From Paenibacillus melissococcoides (GTDB taxonomy: Bacteria > Bacillota > Bacilli > Paenibacillales > Paenibacillaceae), in the NCBI GenBank assembly GCA_944800085.1, contig CALYLO010000001.1, positions 831,001 through 895,000 of the forward strand: a DNA stretch of 64,000 nt. Direction: 5' to 3'. Positions 28,721 to 42,000 of the stretch are shown piece by piece. Both the position numbers and the translations under genes were made by a program. How positions within the stretch are numbered: the stretch's first letter is position 1; every line of letters starts with the position of its first letter. Under the pieces are notes generated by a model. The model was not told where the DNA came from. It did no database searches and was given only the letters and a program-made list of their open reading frames with translations.

Positions 28721-30075
28721 TGCGTTGACGGAAGAACTGGCCGGGTATTGTTCTGCGCCCGTTGGCGTGGAAATAAAACCATCCGGCAGCGCGTACGTCA
28801 CCTACACCTCCGGAACGACCGGGACGCCGAAAGGGGTCGTCGTGGAGCACCGGAACGTGGTCAATTTCATATCGGGGATGATTCGCGAGCTTCCGTTCGG
28901 GACGCATGCTTCGATGCTGTGCGTCACGACGGTATCCTTCGACATCTTCGCCGCGGAGAGCTGGGTGCCGCTTAGCTGCGGCATGCAGATCGTCCTCGCA
29001 GGCGAGGAAGCGCAGCAGGATCCGGCCGTGCTGGCGGAACTGCTGGCTCAGAACCCGGTGCAGATGGCGCAGATGACGCCTTCGCGTCTCATGCTGCTGC
29101 TTGGCGATGCGCGAAGCGCGGCTCAGCTGCGGAGCATCGGGACGCTGCTGGTCGGCGGGGAAGCCTTCCCTTCCACCCTGTATGGGCAGCTGAGGAAACA
29201 TACGGAAGCGGCGGTGTACAACATGTACGGGCCGACGGAAACGACCGTTTGGTCCACGTTTGACCGCTTAGAAGGGGAGGAACCGATCAGCATCGGACGT
29301 CCGATGGCGAACACGCAGGTGTATGTGCTGAACGAAGCGCTGCAGCCGCAGCCGATTGGCGTGTCAGGAGAGCTGTGCATCGGCGGCGCGGGAGTCGCCC
29401 GCGGATATTGGTCGCGTCCGGAACTGACGGCCGAGAAATTTGTGGACAATCCGTTCGTTTCCGGGGAGCGGCTGTACCGAACCGGCGATTTGGCGCGCTG
29501 GCTGCCTGACGGACGGCTGGAGCATTTGGGACGGATCGACCATCAGGTGAAGATTCGGGGATACCGGATTGAACTGGGCGAAATCGAAGCCCGGCTGCTG
29601 CGCATTCCGGGCGTAAGCGAAGCCGTCGTAACTGCCGTAGAAACGAAAGACCATGGGCCGGACTTGTGCGCATATGTAACGGGCGAGCATCCGCTCGCGG
29701 CAGCCGAGCTGCGTACCGCCTTGGCCGCATCGCTGCCGTCGTACATGATGCCGGCACACTACATGCAGCTGAAAGAGCTTCCGCTGACGCCGAACGGCAA
29801 GGTGGATCGCCGTGCGTTGCCGAAGCCGTCGGACAGCGGCGTCGAAGCCGGATATACCGCGCCGCGAACCAATGTTGAGGCGAAGCTGGCCCAGTTGTGG
29901 CAGGAGGTGCTGGGCGTTGAACGCGTAGGCATCCGCGACAACTTCTTCGAGCTGAACGGCCATTCCTTGAAGGCGATGACGCTCGTATCGAAGATTCATC
30001 AGGCACTGGGAGTAGAGTTGCCGCTGAGACAGCTGTTCCTCTCGCCGACAGTCGAAGGGTTAACGGCAGCGCTGA
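26990..30075 (+). other. NRPS module 5: C-A-T, A domain frameshifted
   Basis: C5 about 26990-28270, A5 about 28340-29840, T5 about 29865-30075. Pocket residues D-I-A-Q-L-G-M-V-W resemble glycine codes (DILQLGMVW type) except for Ala at position 239, so the substrate is uncertain. The A domain is broken near 28,631. The carrier motif reads ELNGHSL, with Asn for the usual Gly but Ser kept. Confidence 0.65.
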
Positions 30076-33000
30076 ACGCGGCGGACGGCAGCGCGGCATA
30101 TCAAGCGTTGGCCCCGGCAGGCGAACGGACGCATTACCCGCTATCTTCGGCCCAAAAACGGCTGTACGTCCTGCAGCAGTTAGAGGGAGCCGAACTGAGC
30201 TACAACATGCCGATGGCGCTGCGGCTCGAAGGAGTACTGGATCGGGTTCGGCTGGAAGCGGCGCTGCAAGCGCTCATCGCCCGTCATGAATCGCTGCGCA
30301 CTTCGTTTGCCGTCGTGGACGGCGAGCCGGTGCAGCAGGTGGCGGAGCAGGCAATGTTCGAAGTTTCCTATGAGGAAGCGAAGGAAGAGGAGGCCGAGGA
30401 GTTCATCCGGGCATTCCTCCGCCCGTTTGACCTAAGCAAGGCGCCGCTGCTGCGTGCAACCGTTGTTCGTCTCGAAGAAGCGCGCTACTTGCTACTATTC
30501 GATATGCACCATATTATCTCGGACGGCATGTCGATCAGCATTTTGGTAGACGAATTTGCGAAGCTGTACACGGGCGAAGCGTTGGAGCCGCTGCCGCTGC
30601 AGTACAAAGATTATGCGGTATGGCAGCGGGAACACTACGCCGCCAGCCGGGCGTACGAGCAGTTGGAAGCGTACTGGGTGGAACAGTTTGCGGGCGAATT
30701 GCCGGTGCTGAGCCTGCCGGCCGATCATCCGCGTCCGGCTGTACGCAGCTTCGAGGGCGGCCGGGTGGACGTTGAGCTGGACGGCGATCTTGCGTCCGCT
30801 GTGCGCGAACTGGCCCGCGCGAGCGGCGCTACGGTATACATGGTGCTGCTAGCCGCCTACAGCGCGCTGCTGGGGCGGCTTGGGGGGCAAGAAGAAGTCA
30901 TTGTCGGTTCTCCGGTGGCGGGACGGCCGCATGCAGATCTGGAAGGCATGCTGGGAATGTTCGTGAACACCTTGGCACTCCGGACGTACCCGGCTGGGGA
31001 AAAGAGCTTTACAGCCTATCTGCAGGAAGTGAAGCAGACGGCGCTCGCTGCCTTCGAGCATGGGGACTATCCGTTCGAGGAACTGGTGGAACGGGTGGTG
31101 CGGCAGCGCGACACGAGCCGCAATCCGATCTTCGATGCGATGCTCGTGCTGCAAAACATGGATCAGGCGGAGCTTAAGCTTCCCGATCTTCAGTTGACTC
31201 CTTATCTTACGGAGAACACGGCAGCCAAATTTGACCTAACACTGATCGTATCCGAGCAGCGGGAGGGATTCTCTTGCAGCTGGGAATATTCATCGGCTTT
31301 ATTCACTGAAGAGACGATCAGACGTTGGGCGGAACATTTTGCAGAGCTTTTGCGCCATGTATCGAGAGAGCCTGAGACGGTGTTAGGAGCAGTCTCTCTG
31401 CTGACAGCGGCGCAGGAGCGCCGATTGATGCAGGAGTTTAATCCGCCCCGGATCGAACCTGACAGCAGCAAGACAATAATCGAGTTGTTTGAAGAACAAA
31501 TGTTGCTGAATCCGAACCGTACGGCAGTCGTATTCGACAACCGTGAAATGAGTTATGCCGAGCTGAATGATCGTGCCAACCGTCTTGCTCAGGCACTGAA
31601 ACAGCGTGGCGCCGGACCCGAGGATATCGTCGGTGTTCTTGTGACTCGTTCCGCTTGGATGGTTGTGGCTGTATTGGCAGTCTGGAAATCGGGCGGTGCC
31701 TATTTACCGCTGGATGCCGATTATCCAGCCGAACGGATTGCATATATGCTTGAAGAAAGCGGTGCCCGCCTTCTGGTTGCAGAGCGGGAGTACGGCGAGG
31801 AATGGGGGGCGGCCTGCGACGTCTTATACTTGGAAGACGATGCCGCTGCAATTTCAGGCGGAATTTCACTGCAACTGCCTGAGCCCGGACATTTGGCCTA
31901 TGTTATTTTCACTTCGGGCACCACTGGCAAACCGAAGGGTGTCATGATCGAGCATGGACATGTAATAGAAAGAATTTTTGCTTGGAAACAAGCTTACAGT
32001 CTGGACTCACAGGAAGTCCGGCTGCTGCAAATGGCCAGTTTCTCGTTTGATGTATTTGTCGAAGATATGGCCCGTACGCTTCCTTTCGGAGGAACGATGG
32101 TCATTTGTCCAAGCGAGTTGCGTTTGCAGCCCGCGGCCGTAGCGGGATTGATCCGCACGCATGCGATAACGCTGCTCAACTCGACACCATCCTTAGTGAT
32201 GTCCATTATGAAATACATCGATGAGTACAAGGTAGATATCCCGTCGTTACGGTTGTTGATTTTAGGGGGCGACCGTTGTCTCAATCCTGATTTTCACTGG
32301 CTGCTTGAACGGTTCGGGCACAGGATGCGGATTATTAACTGCTACGGGGTAACCGAAGCGACCGTTGACTCTACCTTCTATGAGTGGACAGGGGCCCCGG
32401 AACCGTATCCGTTAACGCCGTCGGGGCACGTGCCGATCGGAAGACCGCTTCAAAACGTAAGGCTCTATGTCGTGGAGCCTCAATATGGCAAGCTCCAGCC
32501 AGTTGGAGTATATGGAGAGCTGTTTATCGGCGGTGCAGGCGTAGGACGCGGATATGTAAACAAACCTCGGCTGTCCGAGGAAAGATTTATTTCAAGTTCC
32601 TTTATGGAAGGAGAACGGCTGTATAAAACCGGTGATCTGGTGCGCTGGTTGCCTGATGGCAGTCTGGAATTTGCCGGGCGCAATGACCACCAAGTAAAAA
32701 TTCGCGGATACCGGATCGAATTGGGAGAGATTGAACAGCACCTTGCCGAGCTTGAAGGGGTTGCGGAGTCGGCAGTCGTCGCTTGCGAGTTGAAGCAGGG
32801 AGAGCTTGAATTGTGCGCTTATGTGGTCGCGAGCAAAGAAACGGAGATTTCATCACTGCGTAAGGCCCTGTCCGCACGGCTTCCGGGATTCATGGTTCCA
32901 TCGCGCTTCGTACAGGTAGAAGAGTTGCCGCTGACGCCGAACGGCAAGGTGGATCGCCGTGCGCTGCCGAAGCCGTCGGGAAGCGAAGCGGCAGCCGGAT

Positions 33001-36000
33001 ATACCGCGCCGCGAACCGATGTAGAGGCGAAGCTGGTGAAGTTGTGGCAGGAGGTGCTGGGCGTTGAAAGCGTAGGCATCCGCGATAACTTCTTCGAGCT
33101 GGGCGGCCATTCTCTGAAGGCGATGAGGCTCGTATCGAAGATTCACCAAGTGCTGGGAGTAGAGTTGCCGCTGAGACAGCTGTTCCTTTCGCCGACGGTT
33201 GAAGGGCTGGCGGCTGCGCTGAACGCGGCGGAGGGCAGCGCGGCATATCAAGCGTTGGCCCCGGCAGGCGAACGGACGCATTACCCGTTATCTTCGGCCC
33301 AAAAACGGCTGTACGTCCTGCAGCAGTTAGAGGGAGCCGAACTGAGCTACAACATGCCGATGGCGCTGCAGCTCGAAGGAGTACTGGATCGGGTTCGGCT
33401 GGAAGCGGCGCTGCAGGCGCTCATCGCCCGTCATGAATCGCTGCGCACTTCGTTTGCCGTCGTGGACGGCGAGCCGGTGCAGCAGGTACAGGACGAGTGG
33501 ACCTTCTCTGTGTCCTATGAGGAAGCGAAGGAAGAGAAGGCCGAGGAGTTCATCCGGGCATTCCTCCGCCCGTTTGACCTAAGCAAGGCGCCGCTGCTGC
33601 GTGCAACCGTTGTTCGTCTCGAAGAAGCGCGCTACTTGCTGCTATTCGATATGCACCATATTATCTCGGACGGCATGTCGATCAGCATTTTGGTAGACGA
33701 ATTTGCGAAGCTGTACACGGGCGAAGCGTTGGAGCCGCTGCCGCTGCAGTACAAAGATTATGCGGTATGGCAGGGGGAACACTACGCCGCCAGCCGGGCG
33801 TACGAGCAGTTGGAAGCGTACTGGGTGGAGCAGCTTGCAGGCGAATTGCCGGTGCTGAGCTTGCCGGCCGATCATCCGCGTCCGGCTGTACGCAGCTTCG
33901 AGGGCGGCCGGGTGGACGTTGAGCTGGACGGCGATCTTGCGTCCGCTGTGCGCGAACTGGCCCGCGCGAGCGGCGCTACGGTATACATGGTGCTGCTAGC
34001 CGCCTACAGCGCGCTGCTGGCGCGGCTTGGGGGGCAAGAAGAAGTCATTGTCGGTTCTCCGGTGGCGGGACGGCCGCATGCAGATCTGGAAGGCATGCTG
34101 GGAATGTTCGTGAACACCTTGGCACTCCGGACGTACCCGGCTGGGGAAAAGAGCTTTACAGCCTATCTGCAGGAAGTGAAGCAGACGGCGCTCGACGCCT
34201 TCGAGCACGGGGACTATCCGTTCGAGGAACTGGTGGAACGAGTGGTTCGGCAGCGCGACACGAGCCGCAATCCGATCTTCGATGCGATGCTTGTGCTGCA
34301 AAACATGGATCAGGCGGAGCTTGAGCTTCCTGAGCTTCAGCTCACCTCGTATCCGTTCGATTCCAACGTGGCCAAGTTCGATCTGACGCTGTCGGTGAGC
34401 GAACAGGAGAACGGCATGCGCTGCTCCTGGGAATACGCTGCTATGTTGTTTGAGCGATCCACGATAGAACGTTGGGCCGGTCACTTTGCAGAGCTTCTGC
34501 GCCAGATTACCCGGGATCCGCAGGTGCCATTGGGAAGCGTCAGCTTCCTGACGGCTGCGGAACAGGAACAATTGTTGACGCAGTGCAATGAGTTGACGCA
34601 GTTCAATGAGTTGGGGCAGTTGAAAGATAACGGAACAGACGTCGAGTTGCCGCGGGGCATGACGCTGCACGCGATGTTCGAGGAGCAAGCGGCGAAGACG
34701 CCGGAGCGGTTGGCCGTTGTATGCGGTGACGATGCCCTGACGTACCGGGAGCTGAACGAGCGGGCGAACCGGCTTGCCCGAGTCGTGCGCCGTTATGGGG
34801 CGGGGCCCGAAAGCCTGGTTGCGGTGCAGTGCGAACGATCCGTGAATATGGCTGTTGCCCTGCTTGCGGTGCTTAAAGCCGGGGCAGCCTACCTGCCGAT
34901 ATCGCCGCAGGATCCGACAGAGCGGTTGAAGTTCCTGCTGGAGGACAGCGGCGCAACTCTGCTGCTGTCCGGCACGATGCAGGGGGCGGTTTCTTGTCCG
35001 GTGCTAGGCTTGGACGATGGCCGAATCGAGTTGGAATCGCCGGAAAATCTGGCGAGCTCTGCGAATCGAAACAATCTGGCGTATGTGATCTACACCTCCG
35101 GAACTTCCGGTCAGCCGAAAGGCGTCATGGTGGAGCATGGCAGCATCGCTCATACGCTGCAGTGGAAGGCAGAGACCTACGACTTCGACGGCGGACGAGT
35201 GCTGCATGCCAGCCTGTTCGTGTTCGACGCGTTCATCTCGCACTTTTTTGGCCCCCTCGTTGCGGGCGCGACCGTCGTGATGCTGCGTGATGAAGAGCTA
35301 AGCGATCCGGAGGCCATCATCCGCACGCTTGCCGAGCAGGAGATTACCCACGCGCAATTCCCAACGATTCTGCTCGCGGCACTGCTGGAGATGATCGAGC
35401 CGGAACAGCTGATTACCGTACGGAGCGTGGTCACCGGCGGGGAGAAAATCAGTTCGGCGCTGATCGAAAAGATGCTGGCTCACCATCAGATCAAGTTTGT
35501 CAGCGAATATGGACCGACGGAAAACAGCGTGGTGACGACCGCTTTGCTGGTGATCGATCCGCGGCAGTCTCATACGCTCGGCAGATCCATTGGCCAGACG
35601 AAAGTTTATGTGCTGGATGCGAATGGACAACTGCAGCCGATCGGGGTACCGGGGGAGCTGTGCATCAGCGGGCCGGGATTGGCCCGTGGGTATCTCAATC
35701 AGCCGGAGCTGACGGCCGAGCGATTCGTCGCCAGCCCGTTCGAGCCAGATGAGCGGCTCTACCGGACCGGGGACTTGGCGCGCTGGCTGCCGGACGGCAA
35801 TCTCGAGTACATGGGCCGGATGGACGGACAAGTGAAGATCCGGGGCTACCGGATCGAACCGGGCGAGATCGAAGCCAAGCTGCTGCAGTTGACCGGGGTA
35901 AGCGAAGCTGTCGTGGCCGCGCTGCCGGATGCTTCGGGCAGCCTCCAGCTGTGTGCCTATGTCGTTGGCGGCGAACTGGATCTTCCTGAGCTGCGCAGCT

Positions 36001-39000
36001 TGCTGTCCTCTGCGCTGCCAGCGTATATGGTTCCGTCCTCCTTCGTGCAGCTGGAGCAATTGCCGCTGACCGCCAACGGCAAAATCGATCTCAAAGCGCT
36101 GCCGCAACCGGATGCAGCCATGGCCCATGCGCCGTATGCCGCGCCCCGCACGCCGGCGGAGCAGGCGCTGGCGACGGTATGGCAGCAGGTGCTCGGGGTG
36201 CCGCGGATCGGCATCCATGACAGCTTCTTCGACCTGGGGGGCGACTCGATCAAGGCGATTCAAGCCGTGTCCAGGATGATGCAGGCCGGCTATAAGCTGG
36301 ACATGAAGGATTTGTTCCGGTATCCGGCCGCGGCCCAACTGAGCGATCATATCGTCCCGGTTAGCCGCATCGCGGAACAGGGAGAGATTCGCGGGCCGGT
36401 GCCGCTTACGCCGATTCAGCACTGGTTTGCCGAGCGGGAGCTGGCCGATGCGCATCACTTCAACCAAGCCGTGATGCTGTACCGGGAAGAACGGTTTGAC
36501 GTGCACGCGCTGCATCTTGCGATGAAGCGGATCACGGTTCACCATGACGCGCTGCGGATGGTGTTCGTGCCTACAGCGAACGGGAGTTATGCGGCTTGGA
36601 ATCGGGCTGTAGATGAAGGAGAACGTTACGGCTTGGAAGTATTCGACTTCCGGCAAGAACAGGAATGGAGCCGGTTAGTCGAAGCGAAGGCCCGCGAGCT
36701 GCAGGCCGGCATTTCCTTAGAGACAGGTCCGCTCGTGAAGCTGGGCTTATTCCAGTGCGGTGACGGCGATCATTTGCTGATTGTGATTCACCACCTCGTC
36801 GTTGATGGCATCTCCTGGCGGATCTTGCTGGAGGATTTCGCCTCAGCGTACGGGCAGGCTGCACAAGGGCAGGATATCCGGTTGCCGCTGAAAAGCGATT
36901 CGTTCCAAGTCTGGTCGCAGCAGTTGGCAGCTTATGCCTCAAGCCCGGCTATGGAGGCGGAACGTGAATATTGGAACCAGATGGCGAGTCGGGAACAAAT
37001 GCCATTGCCGAAGGATAACGATCAAGGCGGAGACGCGGTCGAAAACAGCGAGACGTTGACGCTGCAATGGTCCCGGCGCGAGACGCGGCAGCTGTTAAGC
37101 GAAGCGCACCGGGCATATGGAACCGAGATTAACGATCTACTGCTGACCGCGCTTGGGATGGCGATTCAGGAGTGGACGGGCAGCGAGCAGGTTGCCGTCA
37201 TGCTGGAAGGGCACGGAAGGGAATCCATCCTGCCGGATGTGGACGTCAGCCGGACGGTGGGCTGGTTCACGAGTGCGTATCCGGTCACGCTTGACCTGAA
37301 GGCGGGCCTGGAGCTGCCGCGGCGCATCAAGCTGGTCAAGGAAACGCTGCGAAGCATCCCGCACAAAGGCGTCGGCTACGGCATTTTGCGCTATCTGACC
37401 TCGTCGCGTGAGGAGGGTATCCGGGCGTTGGCGCCTGAGATTTCGTTTAATTACTTGGGACAGTTCGATCAGGATTTGCAGCGCAGCGAGCTTCAGATCT
37501 CGCCGCTTGCGTCCGGGGATGCGGTAAGCCGCAGGCAAAAAAGAGCGGCCACGCTCGATTTCAACGGCATGATCGCCGGAGGAACGTTAACGCTGAATCT
37601 GAGCTACAGCGCCGAGCAGTACCGCAAGAAAACGATGCAGCGGTTGGCCAGGCGGCTGAAGCATCATTTGCAGGAAGTGATTCAGCACTGCGTGGCGAAA
37701 GAAGGGGTAGAGCTGACGCCAAGCGATGTGCTGCAGCCCGGCATGACGCTTGAGGAGCTGGAAGCGCTGGTTCAGCGGAATCGGCTTATCGGGGACATCG
37801 AGAACGTATATGCCCTGACGCCAATGCAGCAGGGGATGCTGTTCCATAGCCGCCTGGATCCGCAGTCGGGCGCTTACGTGAACCAAATGCTCATTTCGCT
37901 GCAGGGAGAACTGGATCCCACCGCGTTGGAACGCAGCTGGAATACGGTGATTCAGCGGCATGCGGTACTGCGGACGAGTGTCGACAGCGGGTGGCGGGAT
38001 CATCCGCTGCAGGTGGTCTATCGCAGCCGTACCTTGCGAATTGCCTATGCGGATCTCTCGATGAAGAGTGCGGCGGAGCAGGAGCTGGAACTGGCTTTCC
38101 TCAAGGAAGAAGATCGCAAGAAAGGGTTTGCTGTAGAATCGGATGGCTTAATGCGTGTAGCGGTCGTGCGTACGGGACCGGAGACGCACCAACTGCTGTG
38201 GAGCTTCCATCATATTCTCATGGATGGATGGTGCCTGCCGCTGGTGGTCAAGGAAGTCCTCGAAGTGTACACGGCCTTGGGCAAGGAAGAGGAGCCGCAA
38301 TTGCCGCGCGTGAGCGAGTATAGCGAGTATCTTCGCTGGCTGTCCGAACAGGACATGCAAACGGCCTCGAAGTATTGGGCGGGCATGCTTGCGGGCTTCG
38401 AACAAGCGGCAGAGCTTCCGAGACGGCAGCGCCAAGCGCAAGGATATGAAGCAATGCGCGTGACCTGCTCGCTGGATCGGAAACGGACCGAACGGATTGC
38501 CCAAGCGGCAAGAGAGCAGGGGGTAACGGTGAACACCTTGCTTCAGACGGCATGGGGAGTGCTGCTGCACAAATACAGCGGGACAAACGATGCGGTATTC
38601 GGCAGCGTGGTGTCCGGGAGACCGGCGAGCCTTCCTGGCGTGGAAGGGATGATCGGGCTGTTCATCAATACGATTCCGGTATGGGTGAAGAGCGAGGCTG
38701 GAGATACGGTAGCCCGCGTGCTGCAGCAGGTTCAGGAGCAGGCGCTGGCATCCCAAGCCTGCGACTATTTTCCGCTGCATGAAATCCAGGCCCAAAGCGC
38801 GAGGAACCGGGAACTGTTCAACCATATTCTAGTGTTCGAGAACTACCCGGTGGAGGAACAAGCTGGTTCGCTGGAAGATGCGGCCGGATTGAAGATTACC
38901 GGAATTCAAGCGGAAGAACGGACCAACTATGACTTGAATGTGATGATTTTGCCTGGGAAAGAGATGACGCTTCATTTTGATTACAATGCGCAGGTATATG

Positions 39001-42000
39001 AACGAGATGGAATGGAGCGTCTGCAAAGGCACCTGATGCAAATTGTAGAACAGATAGTAGAAGATTCGAACATTCCGGTACAGAATCTGGAGCTGCTGAC
39101 GACGGCCGAGAGGGAGCAATTGCTCGTGCAGTTCAACGATACGAAGGCGGCGATTCCGGAAGAGGCAAGCATCCCTTCCCTGTTCGAGCGGCAGGCGGCG
39201 AAGACGCCGGATCGTCCGGCGGTCGTGTGCGCAGAACAGCGGCTGACCTACCGGGAGCTGGAGGAACAGGCCAACCGCATCGCCCAATGGCTGCGGGCGC
39301 ATGGCGTGACGGCGGAAGAGCGCGTCGGCATCCTGATGAACCGTTCGCCGCAGCTCATCGCCGGACTGCTGGGCATTCTGAAATCCGGTGCCGCTTACGT
39401 ACCGATCGATCCTCTTCTGCCTGAGGAGCGGATGGAGTCCATGATCCGGGATTCCGGGATGAAGGTGATGCTTACAGATGCAGCATATGTGGAGACATTA
39501 TCCGTCTTTAAAGAGACATCGCTGCGTCATGCATTATGTGTGGACGACCATGAATTGCTGGCAGGTTATCCTTTCGAACCTGTTGGCTTGAAAATAAAAC
39601 CAACCGGCAGCGCATACGTCATCTATACCTCCGGAACGACCGGGACGCCGAAAGGGGTCGTCGTGGAGCACCGGAACGTGGTCAATTTCATCTCCGGGAT
39701 GATTCGCGAGCTTCCGTTCGGGACGCATGCTTCGATGCTGTGCGTCACGACGGTGTCCTTCGACATCTTCGCCGCGGAGAGCTGGGTGCCGCTTAGCTGC
39801 GGCATGCAGATCGTCCTCGCAGGCGAGGAAGCGCAGCAGGATCCGGCCGTGCTGGCGGAACTGCTGGCTCAGCACCCGGTGCAGATGGCGCAGATGACGC
39901 CTTCGCGTCTCATGCTGCTGCTCGGCGATGCGCGAAGCGCGGCACAGCTGCGGAGCATCGGGACGCTGCTGGTCGGCGGGGAAGCCTTTCCTTCCACCCT
40001 GTATGGGCAGCTGAGGGAACATACGGATGCGGCGGTGTACAACATGTACGGGCCGACGGAAACGACCGTTTGGTCCACGTTCGACCGCTTAGAAGGGGAG
40101 GAACCGATCAGCATCGGACGTCCGATGGCGAACACGCAGGCGTATGTGCTGAACGAAGCACTGCAGCCGCAGCCGATTGGCGTGTCAGGAGAACTGTGCA
40201 TCGGCGGTGCGGGAGTCGCCCGCGGATATTGGGCGCGTCCCGAACTGACGGCCGAGAAATTTGTGGACAATCCGTTCGTTTCCGGGGAGCGGCTGTACCG
40301 AACCGGCGATTTGGCGCGCTGGCTGCCTGACGGACGGCTGGAGCATCTGGGACGGATCGACCATCAGGTGAAGATTCGGGGATACCGGATTGAACTTGGG
40401 GAAATCGAAGCCCGGCTGCTGCGTATTCCGGGCGTAAGTGAAGCTGTCGTAACTGCAGCGGTTATTGAAACGGGCGCGGATAGTCACCATGAATTGTGCG
40501 CTTATGTAACAGGCAACCGTACGCTTGCGGCGGCTGAGCTGCGTGCTGCCCTGACTGTCTCGCTGCCGTCGTACATGATGCCGGCGCACTACATGCAGCT
40601 GGAAGAGCTTCCGCTGACGCCGAACGGCAAGGTGGATCGCCGTGCGCTGCCGAAGCCGTCGGGAAGCGAAGCGGCAGACGGATATACCGCGCCGCGAACC
40701 AATGTTGAGGCGAAGCTGGCGCAGTTGTGGCAGGAGGTGCTGGGCGTTGAACGCGTAGGCATCCGCGACAACTTCTTCGAGCTGGGCGGCCATTCCTTGA
40801 AGGCGATGACGCTCGTCTCGAAGATTCATCAGGCGCTGGGAGTAGAGCAGCCGCTCAGACAGCTGTTCCTCTCGCCGACGGTTGAAGGGTTAGCGACTAA
40901 GCTGATGGCGGTGGATGGCAGCGCGGCATATCAAGCATTGGCCCCGGCAGGCGAGCGGGTGCATTACCCGTTGTCCTCGGCCCAAAAACGGCTGTATTTC
41001 CTGCAGCAGCTGGAGGGAGCCGAGCTGAGCTACAACATGCCGGTGGCGCTGCGGCTCGAAGGAGCGCTGGATCGGGCACGGCTGGAAGCCGCGCTGCAAG
41101 TGCTCATCGCCCGCCATGAATCGCTGCGCACTTCGTTTGCGGACGTGGACGGCGAGCCGGTGCAGCGGGTGCAGGAGGAATGGACCTTCTGCGTGTCCTA
41201 TGCGGAAGCGAAGGAAGGGGAAGTCGAGGAGTTCATCCAGGCATTCCTCCGCCCATTTGACCTAAGCGAAGCGCCGCTGTTGCGTGCAACCGTCTTGTGT
41301 CTCGAAGAAACGAAGCACTTGCTGTTGATGGATATCCACCATATCATCTCGGACGGCGCCTCAATGAACATTTTGGTAGCCGAATTTGGGAAGCTGTACG
41401 CGGGCGAAGCGTTGGAGCCGCTGAAGCTGCAGTACAAAGACTATGCGGTGTGGCAGCAGGAATACGTGCGCAGCGATGCTTACCGGGAGCAGGAGAAATA
41501 TTGGCTCGATCAGTTAGCGGGCGAGCTTCCGGTCCTGCAACTGCCAACCGATTTCGCGCGTCCGGCCCTGCGCAGTTTTGCAGGCGACCGGATTGATTTC
41601 AAGCTGGGAAGATCATTGTCGGAAGCGGTGCGACAGCTCGCGCTGGACAAAGGGGTAACCGTCTACATGGTGTTCTTGGCCGCGTATAGTACTCTGCTGT
41701 CCCGGTTGTCCGGCGACGGGGAGGTTATTGTCGGCTCGCCGGTGGCCGGACGCCCGCATGCGGATCTGTCGGACATGATGGGGATGTTTGTCAACACGCT
41801 GGCCTTGCGCACGTTCCCTTCGGGACAAAAAGCTTTTGCCGAATACCTCGAGGAAATCAAGCAGACGGCGCTCGATGCCTTTGAGCATGGCGAGTATCCT
41901 TTCGAGGAGCTGGTCGACCGCGTTGTCACCCAGCGGGACATGAGCCGCAATCCGCTCTTCGATGCCGTATTCGTGCTTCAAAACGCGGAGAACTCGCAGC

